A stretch of DNA of 48,017 nt from Paenibacillus radicis (ex Gao et al. 2016). Lineage in GTDB: Bacteria > Bacillota > Bacilli > Paenibacillales > Paenibacillaceae. Location of the stretch: the NCBI RefSeq assembly GCF_014641555.1, contig NZ_BMHY01000012.1, forward strand, positions 82,989 to 131,005, read 5' to 3'. The notes below the pieces were generated by a model. The model did not search any database. It was not told the DNA's origin and saw only the letters and a list, made by a program, of their open reading frames with translations. Each line of letters starts with the position of its first letter. Position 1 is the first letter of the stretch. Positions 25,083 through 33,825 of this stretch are shown here, in pieces. Made by a program: the position numbers and the translations under genes.

Positions 25083-25304
25083 ATCCCTTCATAAATCTAG
25101 ATGAATTGAAACTAATAGACACTTTGTTGCATAGTTAACTTAGCGTTATAAATTATAATCAACGCCTTTATAATCTACAAGCAACAGCTTTGCTGAAAAT
25201 GTTTCATAGTTTACGGCAGCAGGTAAATCGTCGTATAGTGGAACAATAATTTACAAACCGGCACTCAACTGTCGTATAGATTAGCTGAGGGGAAAGGATA
25301 GGAC

Positions 25305-25910
25305 ATGTCAACAACTTCACCCCGAACCGATCCGCGAGTACTCCGCACGCGCCAATTGATTCGCGAGGCTTTTATTGATTTGCTGCAGGATATTGAGCTG
25401 GAAAAAATAACGGTGAATCGGATTGCGGAACGTGCAACGATCAATCGTGTTACGTTCTATCTTCATTACCGGGATATTCCGGACATGGTGGAAAAGATAG
25501 CGGATGATATGATTCAGCAAATTGAGGAGATCTTAAATGATGCATCAAATGAATCTCCTGTCAGAGACAAAGATTGGCCCATCTTGTACAAAATGCAAAA
25601 ACTGATCGAGCATATTGCCGACCATTCAAAATTTTATAAAGTACTGCTCGCTTCAAAACGCATTCCGGTATTTACGGATAATCTGATGAATCTGATGATT
25701 AAGCTCATCACCGAGAGAGCCCAGAAACGAGAATCAGCCGCAGTGGTTTCGGCAACCCGCGTGCCTACAGATATTGCAATTTGGTATGGTTCTTCGGCTT
25801 TTATAGGAACGATCGTGTACTGGCTTCGCGAAGATATGCCCTACACCCCGGCTTTTCTCGCGAAACAGCTTTCGTTACTGTTTCGGCTGCAATTACCGGA
25901 TACTAATTAG
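25305..25910 (+). CDS. TetR/AcrR-family transcriptional regulator
   Basis: 201-aa repressor-type protein. The N-terminal HTH (about residues 14-60) has the family pattern TRQLIREAFIDLL, ITVNRIAERATINRVTFYLHY. The C-terminal ligand domain is of the type common in Firmicutes. The gene is divergent from the MFS pump across a 222-bp spacer. The spacer holds a short inverted repeat TTTAC-N8-GTAAA (25210-25227) and a 9-bp direct repeat GTCGTATAG (25230 and 25271), possible but weak operator candidates. Confidence 0.93.
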   Translation: MSTTSPRTDPRVLRTRQLIREAFIDLLQDIELEKITVNRIAERATINRVTFYLHYRDIPDMVEKIADDMIQQIEEILNDASNESPVRDKDWPILYKMQKLIEHIADHSKFYKVLLASKRIPVFTDNLMNLMIKLITERAQKRESAAVVSATRVPTDIAIWYGSSAFIGTIVYWLREDMPYTPAFLAKQLSLLFRLQLPDTN

Positions 25911-26010
25911 ATGGAATGATCGCAAAGGCCGGAAATGGTAATTAATTGAAATAAAAACGTATTCAATTGTTACAAAATGATGGCAATGATGCATTCTTTT
26001 AGCCACAGTT

Positions 26011-26076
26011 CGACAAAATACTGTAGAATAGATAAGTAATTTGTCGAAATCGAAATAAAAAGATTTATTCCGACAA
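26011..26076 (+). promoter_or_regulatory. Phased CGACAA/TTGTCG motifs upstream of the BMP importer operon
   Basis: CGACAA at 26011-26016, TTGTCG at 26041-26046 and CGACAA at 26071-26076 start exactly 30 bp apart. The last two belong to a longer inverted repeat, TTGTCGAAAT against ATTCCGACAA (9 of 10). The third copy lies just upstream of a TAAGAT -10 (26088-26093) and would overlap the -35. Probably an operator for a purine or nucleoside regulator; it partly resembles PurR boxes but lacks their CCGAAC core. Confidence 0.45.
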
Positions 26077-26140
26077 TACAACTGTGGTAAGATGGAATTA
26101 AATAAAAATTAGACAGAAGGAATAGGGGAGACTTGAATCA

Positions 26141-27181
26141 ATGAAAAAGACATTATCATTAGTTGTAACGATGTTAGTAATCGTAGCGGTACTTGCTGCA
26201 TGCGGTTCTAATAACAAAGGCAACAACGCAGGTACAGGCGAGAATGGCGCTGGAGCAGGCAATGACGGCGGCAAGAAAAAACGCATCGCACTTGTTCTTC
26301 CTGAAAAAATTGGCGTTAACCCGTTTTTTGCAACGATGGACGAAGGTTTGAAAAAAGCAGGTAAAGATTTCGGCGTAGAAGTAAAAACGATTGAATCGAC
26401 TGACCCGGCTGCGCTGGAGCAAAACCTGCGTGCTACTGTTGCTGAAAACTATGACCTGATCATTACAGCAACTTTCCAAGCAGAAGATGCTTTGACGAAA
26501 GTCGCTACTGAAAATCCGGACAAGCCGTTCGCGATTATCGATACGACGGTTGATCTGCCTAATGTGCGCAGCGTAAAATTCCGTGAGCAAGAAGCAGCTT
26601 ATGTGCTTGGCGCAGCAGCTGGCCTGTCCACGAAAACAAACGTTGTAGGCGCAGTTGTAGCTATGGACACGCCGTTGTTGAAGAAATATACTTCTGGTTT
26701 TGAACAAGGATTGAAAGCAACGAACCCAGATGCTAAGTTCCTTATTAACTATGTAGGCAGCTTCGTGGATTCCCCGAAAGCGAAAGAGCTTGCATTGCTG
26801 CAATACTCGCAAAAAGCTGACTTTGTAGCCGGCATGTCCGCAGTAGGCGACCTTGGCGTGTTCGAAGCAGCGAAAGAGAAAAACTTGTACGCTTCTGGAC
26901 AAGACATCGACCGTACACTTGACGATCCGGAGCATATCGTATTGTCGCAATTGAAAGGTACAGATACTGTAACTTACGAAACGGTTAAAGATTTCGTGGG
27001 CGGCAACTTCGAATTCTCTTCGGTTGACTATGGTTTGAAAGAAAAAGGCGTAGGCGTTACATTTATTACGAATGAGACGACGTCCCAACTGAGCCCATTC
27101 ATTGGCCAAGAGACGGTGGACAAAGTTAAGGCGATTGCAGAAGATATTATTTCTGGTAAAATCGTAGTACAAACTCCGTAG
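26141..27181 (+). CDS. BMP-family nucleoside-binding lipoprotein of an ABC importer
   Basis: Substrate-binding lipoprotein, 346 aa. A signal peptide ends in the lipobox LAAC with Cys21, so it is anchored to the outer face of the membrane. After a Gly/Asn-rich linker comes the BMP/PnrA fold, with IALVLPEKIGVNPFF and DEGLKKAG near its start and GVGVTFITNETTSQLSP near its end. BMP proteins of Firmicutes (NupN, PnrA) bind purine and pyrimidine nucleosides. The ABC ATPase and two permeases follow in order, as in nupNOPQ. A nucleoside phosphorylase later in the operon supports that substrate. Confidence 0.93.
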   Translation: MKKTLSLVVTMLVIVAVLAACGSNNKGNNAGTGENGAGAGNDGGKKKRIALVLPEKIGVNPFFATMDEGLKKAGKDFGVEVKTIESTDPAALEQNLRATVAENYDLIITATFQAEDALTKVATENPDKPFAIIDTTVDLPNVRSVKFREQEAAYVLGAAAGLSTKTNVVGAVVAMDTPLLKKYTSGFEQGLKATNPDAKFLINYVGSFVDSPKAKELALLQYSQKADFVAGMSAVGDLGVFEAAKEKNLYASGQDIDRTLDDPEHIVLSQLKGTDTVTYETVKDFVGGNFEFSSVDYGLKEKGVGVTFITNETTSQLSPFIGQETVDKVKAIAEDIISGKIVVQTP

Positions 27182-27201
27182 GTTAAAATAGTAAAATACT
27201 G

Positions 27202-27222
27202 CCGGCTGCTGAACGCAGCCGG
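27202..27222 (+). terminator. Intra-operon hairpin after the BMP gene
   Basis: An eight-bp GC-rich stem CCGGCTGC/GCAGCCGG with a 5-nt loop, followed by TTTCCTGTT, which is a poor T tract. It probably acts as a leaky terminator or 3' stabiliser so that binding protein exceeds transporter. Confidence 0.55.
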
Positions 27223-27260
27223 TTTCCTGTTGCCTACATAAAAAAGGGAGGAGCGATGTT

Positions 27261-28760
27261 ATGCTGCTGCAATTGGACAAAATAACAAAGTCTTACGGCG
27301 CCGTTACCGCTAACCGGGAAGTCGACTTCTCGCTGCGTGCGGGTGAAATCCATGCGCTTGTAGGGGAGAACGGCGCTGGAAAAACGACGCTGATGCGTAT
27401 TTTATACGGCATGGAAACGCCAACCTCCGGTTCGATTACCGTTCAGGGCGAGGAAAAGTTTTTCAGCAGCCCGACGGATGCGATCCGCAGCAAAATCGGC
27501 ATGGTGCATCAGCATTTCATGCTGTTTCCGTCATTTACAGTAGCTGAAAATATCGTCATTGGCCGAGAACCCTCGAAGGCTGTAGGCTTCGACCGCAAGG
27601 AAGCCGCTGCCCAGACGGAAGCGCTTGCCCGTCAATATGGGATGCCGGTAGATCCTTGGCAAAAGGTTGAGAACTGTTCACTCGGTATGCAACAGCGGGT
27701 CGAAATATTGAAAGTGCTTCATCAAGGCGCGGAAATTATTATTCTCGATGAACCAACTGCTGTCTTGACGCCGCTGGAAGTGAAAGAACTGCTTGTAGCA
27801 ATTAAAGCGTTGTCGGCTAAAGGCAAAAGCTTTATTCTCATCAGCCATAAGCTTCAAGAAATTATGGAAGTGGCCGATCGGATTACCGTGCTTCGCGACG
27901 GCCGCGTAACGGGAACGGTTAACGCCGAGGATACGAACGTTGAGGAGCTTTCGCGTTTGATGGTCGGCAGAGACCTTGTCGATATGATTCGGGAAACGCC
28001 AAAGCCGGGTAAAACGGTGTTGGAGGTTAAAGGACTGACGATTCGGGGCAATCAACTGAATCCGGCGCTTAACGATGTGAACCTGCATGTCCGGGAAGGC
28101 GAAATTGTCGGCATTGCCGGTATATCCGGCAACGGTCAGTCCGAGCTGCTGCAAGCCGTTTCGGGTTTGTTGAAGCCGGATGAGGGGGATGTGCTGCTGC
28201 TAGGCGAAAGCATGAAGGGGCAGTCCGTCCGGACGATTCGCGAACGCGGCATGGCGCATATTCCGGAGGACCGCTACCAATGGGGCGTTGCCAAAGGGGC
28301 AAGCGTATTGGAAAACGGTCTTATGGGACATTATCGCAAATATCAGCGCAACGGCATTCTTCGCGGATCGGCAATTCGTAAGCTAGTCAGCGGCTGGGTA
28401 CAGCTGTTTGGCATAAAGACGGGTTCGATTTATACGAAAGCACAAAATCTGTCGGGCGGTAACTTGCAGAAGCTCATTGTTGCCAGGGAGCTGGCGCAGA
28501 AGACTCCGTTTCTCATAGCGGCAGAGCCTACGCGCGGCGTGGATGTTGGCGCTATGGAAATCATTCATGGCGAGCTGCTGAAGAAAAGGGCAGAGCAAGG
28601 TGCGATCCTGCTCGTTTCCTCGGAATTGACTGAAATATTGAAGCTCTCGGATCGCATTCTTGTTATGAATGAAGGCCGAATTGTAGGCGAGCTGCCGGCG
28701 GAATCCGCGACCGAGCAGCAAATCAGTTTATTAATGGCAGGAGGAAAAGCGGTTGGATAA
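27261..28760 (+). CDS. ABC importer ATPase (double-domain, NupO-like)
   Basis: Cytoplasmic ATPase of 499 aa with two tandem nucleotide-binding domains, as in sugar and nucleoside importers. Domain 1 has Walker A GENGAGKT (35-42), signature LGMQQ and Walker B IIILDEP. Domain 2 has a degenerate Walker A (GISGNGQS), signature LSGGN and Walker B FLIAAEP, so one site may be inactive, which is common in this class. It overlaps the next gene by 8 bp. GGGAGGAG precedes ATG 27261. Confidence 0.95.
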   Translation: MLLQLDKITKSYGAVTANREVDFSLRAGEIHALVGENGAGKTTLMRILYGMETPTSGSITVQGEEKFFSSPTDAIRSKIGMVHQHFMLFPSFTVAENIVIGREPSKAVGFDRKEAAAQTEALARQYGMPVDPWQKVENCSLGMQQRVEILKVLHQGAEIIILDEPTAVLTPLEVKELLVAIKALSAKGKSFILISHKLQEIMEVADRITVLRDGRVTGTVNAEDTNVEELSRLMVGRDLVDMIRETPKPGKTVLEVKGLTIRGNQLNPALNDVNLHVREGEIVGIAGISGNGQSELLQAVSGLLKPDEGDVLLLGESMKGQSVRTIRERGMAHIPEDRYQWGVAKGASVLENGLMGHYRKYQRNGILRGSAIRKLVSGWVQLFGIKTGSIYTKAQNLSGGNLQKLIVARELAQKTPFLIAAEPTRGVDVGAMEIIHGELLKKRAEQGAILLVSSELTEILKLSDRILVMNEGRIVGELPAESATEQQISLLMAGGKAVG

Positions 28761-29826
28761 TCTCAAAAATACGGCGCGTGCGCTGCTTCAGCCGCTTTTG
28801 GCCATTATTGTCGGCTTAATCGCTGGTGCTATTGCCATCGCAGTTGTCGGGGGCTCTATATTCGAGACATACGGCGAAATGTGGAAGGGCGCGTTTGGCA
28901 GCTTTTACTTCTTCACTAATACGCTTAGCCGGGCCACGCCTATTATTCTGATCGGTCTAGGCGTTGCGCTTGCTTTCCGCGCCGGATTTTTCAATATGGG
29001 ATCAGAAGGCCAAATGGTGCTGGGCGCATTGAGTGCGGCAGTTACAGCTATTTATTTGCCGGGACCAGGATGGTTGAAGCTTATTGCCGCACTGGTCGCA
29101 GGCATTGTTGCTGGCGGATTATGGTCTGCTCTCGCGGGTTGGCTTGACGCCAAGTTTAGAATGAATTTGCTCATTACAACGTTGCTCCTGAACTATGTAG
29201 CGGTGCTGTTTGCCGGATATATCGTCTCCTATCCGCTTAAAGACAAATCGGGCTCTGCGGCGATGGCACAGACCGTTATGATCGACAAGGCAGCTTGGCT
29301 GCCTAAGCTGTTCCCGGGCATGAGCTTGCATGCCGGTTTTATCCTTGCTGCTGCAGGGGCTATATTGCTTGCTTTGTTCATGCGCCATACGGTTGGCGGC
29401 TATGAAGTCCGGATGCTCGGCGGAAATCCGCTCTTTGCCGGGTACGGCGGTGTCAAACGCGGTCAGATGATGATCTACAGCATGCTGGCAAGCGGCGGTT
29501 TTGCCGGCTTGGCAGGTGCAGGCGAGGTGCTCGGCACACAGTACCGGTATCTTGACAATGCGTTAACGGCTCCGAGCTATGCTTGGTCGGGTATTATGGC
29601 TACGCTGTTAGCGGGATCAAATCCGCTGGGAACAGCACTTGCTGCGATTCTGCTGGCGGCTCTTCAGACCGGTGGCATGGGTGTGGAGCGCAATACGAAC
29701 GTTCCTCTGGAAGTGTCCAGCATCATTCAAGCGGTTCTTATTTTATTTATATCCGCAAGATTTACGTACTCTTATTTCAAGAAGAAGAAAAAGAAAGCGG
29801 GGGCTTCCAATGGACCAGCTGTTTGA
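28753..29826 (+). CDS. ABC importer permease 1 (NupP-like)
   Basis: Membrane permease of 357 aa with about nine hydrophobic segments, of the branched-chain amino acid/BPD_transp_2 superfamily. It carries RAGFFNMGSEGQMVLGA, the cytoplasmic coupling motif typical of BMP-linked permeases. TTG start overlaps the ATPase stop by 8 bp (TTGGATAA), with AGGAGG just upstream. It ends in a Lys-rich tail. It pairs with the next permease as a heterodimer. Confidence 0.93.
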   Translation: MDNLKNTARALLQPLLAIIVGLIAGAIAIAVVGGSIFETYGEMWKGAFGSFYFFTNTLSRATPIILIGLGVALAFRAGFFNMGSEGQMVLGALSAAVTAIYLPGPGWLKLIAALVAGIVAGGLWSALAGWLDAKFRMNLLITTLLLNYVAVLFAGYIVSYPLKDKSGSAAMAQTVMIDKAAWLPKLFPGMSLHAGFILAAAGAILLALFMRHTVGGYEVRMLGGNPLFAGYGGVKRGQMMIYSMLASGGFAGLAGAGEVLGTQYRYLDNALTAPSYAWSGIMATLLAGSNPLGTALAAILLAALQTGGMGVERNTNVPLEVSSIIQAVLILFISARFTYSYFKKKKKKAGASNGPAV

Positions 29827-30733
29827 TGTCTCTTTGTTTGCATCGACGCTCCGTATGGTCACGCCGATTTTGCTGGCGGCGCTAGGCGGCGCATTATGCT
29901 CCCGCGTTGGATTGTTTAACGTCGGTCTGGAAGGCTTGATTCTAATCGGCGCTTTCGCGGCGATTGTAGGCAATCATTTGACCGGCAACGTATGGCTTGC
30001 TGTCTTGTTTGCGATTGTATGCGTGTCGGTGTTCTCGGCGCTAATGGCATATATGAGTATTCATCTCAAGGCGAATATTATCGTTGTCGGTATCTCGCTG
30101 AACTTTTTGGCGGCCGGGCTGACAACCTTCTCCTTAAGGGCTATTTTCAATGTAAAAGGTGCTTTCTACGATAAGGACATGGTTGGCTTGCCGAAATGGG
30201 ATATTCCGTTGATAAAAGATATTCCATGGCTTGGCGATGTGATCTCTGGTCATTCGCCGCTCGTCTACCTGTCTATCGTGCTTGTATTCGTTCTGCAATA
30301 TTATTTATTCAAAACCGTATCCGGTTTCCGTCTGCTGGCAGCGGGCGAGAATCCAACTGCGGCGAAAAGCCTTGGCATCAAAGTGACCCGTATTCAATAC
30401 GGCGCTATTCTGATGTGCGGCGTGCTTTGCGCGCTGGCTGGCGCACAGCTCTCGCTTGGCCAAGTTACGATGTTTACCGAAGGCATGACAGCCGGCCGTG
30501 GCTTCATCGCACTGGTTGCCACGATGCTAGGACAATCGAGTCCGCTTGGCGTACTCGGCTCAAGCATGCTCTTCGGCTTGATGGATGCGCTTAGCACGAG
30601 ACTTCAAGGCTTTTCGGTACCGGTTCATTTTACGATGATGCTGCCTTATCTCGTTACCATTGTTGCGATGTTCTTCTTTAAAGACAAAAGCTATATGCAG
30701 GAAGCGCGTAAAGCGAATGAGAGCTCCCGTTAA
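29810..30733 (+). CDS. ABC importer permease 2 (NupQ-like)
   Basis: Second permease, 307 aa from ATG 29810, which overlaps the first permease by 17 bp and has GCGGGGG upstream. The frame is open farther upstream, but that extension is only the out-of-frame reading of permease 1. Conserved SRVGLFNVGLEGLILIGA near the N-terminus corresponds to the coupling motif of permease 1. Multiple TM helices follow. It ends 22 bp before the molybdopterin oxidoreductase gene. Confidence 0.93.
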   Translation: MDQLFDVSLFASTLRMVTPILLAALGGALCSRVGLFNVGLEGLILIGAFAAIVGNHLTGNVWLAVLFAIVCVSVFSALMAYMSIHLKANIIVVGISLNFLAAGLTTFSLRAIFNVKGAFYDKDMVGLPKWDIPLIKDIPWLGDVISGHSPLVYLSIVLVFVLQYYLFKTVSGFRLLAAGENPTAAKSLGIKVTRIQYGAILMCGVLCALAGAQLSLGQVTMFTEGMTAGRGFIALVATMLGQSSPLGVLGSSMLFGLMDALSTRLQGFSVPVHFTMMLPYLVTIVAMFFFKDKSYMQEARKANESSR

Positions 30734-30755
30734 GCTATAGGAGGATGACACAGAC

Positions 30756-31427
30756 ATGAACAAGAAGGCTGAACGATTAAAAAAAGCGCCAGTTCGGGTT
30801 GCGGAGGTGGCGCCGGAGCTTGCTCACCGCATACCGCCGGGCCAGACGATTACGGAGCGGTTTCCTATTCTTCATGAGGGCGATGTGCCGAAATATGACT
30901 TGTCGACCTGGACGCTTCGCGTGTTCGGGGAAGTGGCGGAGGAGCGGACCTTTACCTTTGATGATCTGATGGCCTTGCCCCAGACGAAGCAAGTGAATGA
31001 TATTCACTGTGTGACCCGCTGGTCGAAACTGGACACGGAATGGGAAGGCATTCGTTTTATCGATCTTCTGCCTCTGCTGGGCGTCCATGCCGATGCCAAA
31101 TATGTAATGATCCATGCGGATGAGAACTATGATACAAACCTGCCGCTCGAGGACTTGCTGCTGGACAATGTCATGCTTGCTCACCGCTTTGACGGCGAGC
31201 CGTTGACGGACAAGCACGGCTGGCCCCTTCGGTTAGTTGTGCCGCACTTGTATTTCTGGAAAAGCGCGAAATGGATTCGCGGCATCGAATTTATGAAGGA
31301 AGACCGTCCTGGCTTCTGGGAACGCAATGGTTTCCACAATTACGCAGACCCGTTCCGCGAGCAGCGGTTCTCCGGTGAGACGATCGATATACCGGAAGAC
31401 GAATGGGTTCATAAGGAGTTTGATTAA
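30756..31427 (+). CDS. Sulfite oxidase-like molybdopterin-dependent oxidoreductase (YuiH-like)
   Basis: 223-aa protein with the oxidoreductase molybdopterin-binding fold. The expected molybdenum-ligating Cys is Cys85 in DIHCVTRWSKLD, followed by the family runs VMLAHRFDGEPL and GWPLRLVVPHLYFWKSAKW. There is no signal peptide, so it should be cytoplasmic, as with B. subtilis YuiH. The dimerisation domain of true sulfite oxidases is missing. It lies between importer and phosphorylase genes with ribosome site AGGAGG, apparently in the same operon. The substrate is unknown, and a role in nucleoside metabolism is only suggested by position. Confidence 0.88.
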   Translation: MNKKAERLKKAPVRVAEVAPELAHRIPPGQTITERFPILHEGDVPKYDLSTWTLRVFGEVAEERTFTFDDLMALPQTKQVNDIHCVTRWSKLDTEWEGIRFIDLLPLLGVHADAKYVMIHADENYDTNLPLEDLLLDNVMLAHRFDGEPLTDKHGWPLRLVVPHLYFWKSAKWIRGIEFMKEDRPGFWERNGFHNYADPFREQRFSGETIDIPEDEWVHKEFD

Positions 31428-31428
31428 T

Positions 31429-32154
31429 ATGCTGTTGTCTATACTACAGGTTCAATCCGAAGATTTGCCGCCGTTTGCGATCGTATGCGGCGATCCATTC
31501 CGTGCTGAGAAAATCGCCGGCAAACTTACGAATGCCCGCGAATTGGCATTCAGCCGCGAGTACCGCACCTTTGTCGGTGAATATGACGGTGTCCGTCTTG
31601 CCGTTGTCAGTCATGGTGTTGGTTCCCCCGGTGCTGCGGTTTGCTTCGAGGAGCTCATTCGCGGCGGTGTGAAAACGCTGATCCGTGTCGGTACTGCGGG
31701 TTCTTACTCCGCTGATCATCCAGCCGGCAGCTTGATCGTCAGCACTGCGGCTGTTCGCGCGGAAGGCTTGACGAGCCAGCTCGTACCGAGCGGCTTCCCT
31801 GCCGTAGCCGACAGCGAAGTAACTGCTGCGCTGTACGAGGCGGCAACTGCTGAGGGAGGCATCGTGAAGAAAGGGATCACGGTAACGCTTGATGTGTTCT
31901 TCAACGGCGTGGTTGAGATTCCGCACAAGCAATACAAGGCGGCAGGTGTTCTCGCGGTTGAGATGGAAATCGCGGCGTTGTATGTCGTGGCTTCGCTGCG
32001 CGGCGTGCGTGCAGGAGCGATTCTGGCGCTGGACGGCTATGCCGATTCCGACCTAGCAGCCGATTACGATCCGCATACGAATGTCGTTGCGGATGCAGTA
32101 GAGCGGGAGATTGCGGCTGCGCTTAAATCAATCGCGAAGCTTGCAAAAGCATAA
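31429..32154 (+). CDS. Nucleoside phosphorylase (PNP/UDP family)
   Basis: 241-aa enzyme of the PNP_UDP_1 family that splits nucleosides with phosphate to base and pentose-1-phosphate. Visible family features are the phosphate-loop GDPFRAEKIAG, VVSHGVGSPGA, IRVGTAGS and the sugar-binding VEMEIAALY. It resembles Udp/DeoD-type hexameric phosphorylases; whether uridine or purine nucleosides are preferred cannot be read here. ATG 31429 begins one base after the preceding stop, with AAGGAG upstream inside that gene. With the BMP importer this makes a salvage unit for uptake and cleavage. Confidence 0.93.
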   Translation: MLLSILQVQSEDLPPFAIVCGDPFRAEKIAGKLTNARELAFSREYRTFVGEYDGVRLAVVSHGVGSPGAAVCFEELIRGGVKTLIRVGTAGSYSADHPAGSLIVSTAAVRAEGLTSQLVPSGFPAVADSEVTAALYEAATAEGGIVKKGITVTLDVFFNGVVEIPHKQYKAAGVLAVEMEIAALYVVASLRGVRAGAILALDGYADSDLAADYDPHTNVVADAVEREIAAALKSIAKLAKA

Positions 32155-32163
32155 GAGGATAGG

Positions 32164-32206
32164 GGCGTTGCAGCAAGGAGAAACCTTGCTGCAACGCCTT
32201 TTTTTT
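32164..32206 (+). terminator. Terminator of the nucleoside-importer operon
   Basis: A perfect 15-bp stem, GGCGTTGCAGCAAGG (32164-32178) with its complement (32184-32198), AGAAA loop, eight Ts. Confidence 0.95.
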
Positions 32207-32231
32207 GTGTGCATGAACAAAGGCATTCGAC

Positions 32232-32793
32232 CATTGCGCAATTCGGTTCAGCCTGCCGTTCTTGCTTCGCCTCTCCAAAATCGCTTTCGCGATAGGGAGA
32301 TGGATAGAAGCTTCAAAAAGTCAGGCTGAACTCGAATCGCTTCATTTGCTCACTTGCTTACTAGTAGGACATTAATCGCTCATTGCGCAAATCGGTTCAG
32401 CCTGCCATTCTTGCTTCGCATCTCTTAATCGCTTTCGCGATAGGGAGATGGATAGAAGCTTCAAAAAGTCAGGCTGAACTCGAATTGCTCTATTCGCTCA
32501 CTTACTAGCAACAGCCAACCAATAATCGCTCACTGCGCAAATCGGTCCAGCCTGCCATTCTTGCTTCGCATCTCTTAATCGCTTTCGCGATAGGAAGATG
32601 GATAGAAGCTGCAAAAAGTCAGGCTGAACTCGAATCGCTTCATTCGCTCACATGCTTACTATTAGAACATTAACTCACTGCGCAAATCGGTCCAGCCTGC
32701 CACTGCTTCGCATCTCCTAATCGCTTCCGCGATAGGGAGATGGATAGAAGCTGCAAAAAGTCAGGCTGAACTCGAATCGCTCCATTCACTCAT
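32232..32793. repeat. Four tandem ~150-bp palindromic intergenic repeats
   Basis: Four units begin near 32232, 32381, 32531 and 32677. Each has a 110-bp core with outer inverted arms (CGGTTCAGCCTG / CAGGCTGAACTCG, with T-C variation) and an inner palindrome ATCGCTTTCGCGAT. It also carries GATGGATAGAAGCTKCAAAA. A less conserved 35-40 bp linker follows each core. They are directly repeated and non-coding, and share words with the 7.2-7.4 kb copies and, inverted, with 33.3-33.4 kb. Confidence 0.85.
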
Positions 32794-33313
32794 ACACCTG
32801 CTGATGGTGCGTTCGTATAACTAACTTGCTGCTAGATTAGTCACAACGCTCGGAGTAACTTTTATCTGCTATTAGATGGGATTTGTTGTTTTTAAGTAAT
32901 AGTTACTGTTTTGGTATTGCTTCCATTTCTGAATGATATCGGGGTTTAGATAGTTTTTCTTAGGATTTGTTTTTTAGCGAAGCGGGTTCGCAAATCAACG
33001 AAGGCAATTTCGCTAATTAGCAGGTAAGGTGGTTCAACCGAGAGGACAGCGAATTAAATTTCGCAAATGGAGAACCTGGGTTCACGGAAAGCGAAACTGG
33101 CTTCGCTAAACGACTGTTGCGGCCTCAAACGAATGTGTACAACGAAGCGGGGTTCACTAAATAGCGAATGAGCTTCGTTGGAGAAATCGTAAAGTTAGTT
33201 GGAGGCGCTAGCCAGTAGAGAATAGCGTGTTGCAGCAATTTGCTTCACTATAAAGCTTCAATGGCAGTCTAGGCATTGGAATTGGAAGGAGCGGTTTAGA
33301 GCAAATGGAGCGG
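32794..33313. other. Non-coding stretch with degenerate short repeats
   Basis: No ORF with a ribosome site and no RNA gene recognised. Variants of AGCGAAGC, GGGTTCGC/GGGTTCAC and CTTCGCTAAACGA recur around 32978-33190 in both orientations, suggesting decayed repeat copies. Confidence 0.5.
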
Positions 33314-33422
33314 ATTCGAGTGCAGACTGACTTTTTGCAGCTTCTATCCATCATATAGCGCGATAGCGAATATAGTGATGGAAGCAAGAATGGCAGGCTG
33401 GACCGAAATCCGCGTAATGAGC
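33314..33422 (-). repeat. Inverted, degenerate copy of the 150-bp palindromic repeat
   Basis: Read on the minus strand this segment gives the same order as the 32-kb units: GGTCCAGCCTGCCATTCTTGC, a variable middle, GATGGATAGAAGCTGCAAAA, then GTCAGTCTGCACTCGAA. It lies opposite in orientation to the four tandem units. Confidence 0.7.
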
Positions 33423-33670
33423 GCTAGACCGCAGGATTGTTGAGTAAGCGAAGAAAGTTTTGAGAAGAATGGCAGGCTGAACCGAAATCCGCGCAATGAG
33501 CGTCAGCCCGCAGGAATGTCGTGGAAGAGAAGCAAGTTTTGAAAAAGAAGCAGCAGGCTGGACCGAAATCCGCGCAATGAGCGTCAGCCCGCAGGATTGT
33601 CGAGTAAGCGAAGTAAGCTTTGAATAAGAAGCAGCAGGCAGCACCGAAATCCGCGCAATGAGCATCAGCC
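33389..33670. repeat. Four tandem ~80-bp direct repeats
   Basis: The word GGCTG(G/A)ACCGAAATCCGCG, or a close variant, starts at 33396, 33475, 33556 and 33637 (spacing 79, 81, 81). Units include GCGTCAGCCCGCAGGATTGT and GAGTAAGCGAAG. The first part of each unit is the arm of the 150-bp palindromic repeat, so this looks like tandem amplification of half an element. A 104-codon minus-strand frame here is repeat-derived and not called. Confidence 0.8.
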
Positions 33671-33788
33671 CCGCAGCTTGTTAGTCCAGCCGCGTTGTTT
33701 CAAGCCTTGTTCCCCGATGAGCAGCTGTGATATGATGCGGTAGTACAATTGAATAAATGCTGCGGCGTATTGTACATTTTCCGTCGCA

Positions 33789-33825
33789 GGAGAGGTTCGC
33801 GAACTCCCTCTATAAAAAACTAAGG
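33789..33825 (+). ncRNA. PreQ1-I riboswitch aptamer
   Basis: Stem-loop GAGAGGTTCGC...CCCTCT followed by an A-rich tail TATAAAAAACTAAGG matches the preQ1 class I aptamer, nearly the same as the B. subtilis queC leader. It precedes queCDEF, the preQ1 pathway genes, about 100 bp before queC. Binding of preQ1 pairs the loop with the tail and should switch off the operon through the following hairpin. Confidence 0.9.

Noticed and set aside
26174..27280. 368-codon open frame on the minus strand
   Set aside because: Antisense to the BMP lipoprotein gene, Phe/Cys/Arg-rich, no family features.
33351..33665. 104-codon minus-strand frame with repeated peptide units
   Set aside because: Its repeats are the 80-bp DNA repeats read in frame; no ribosome site and no family.
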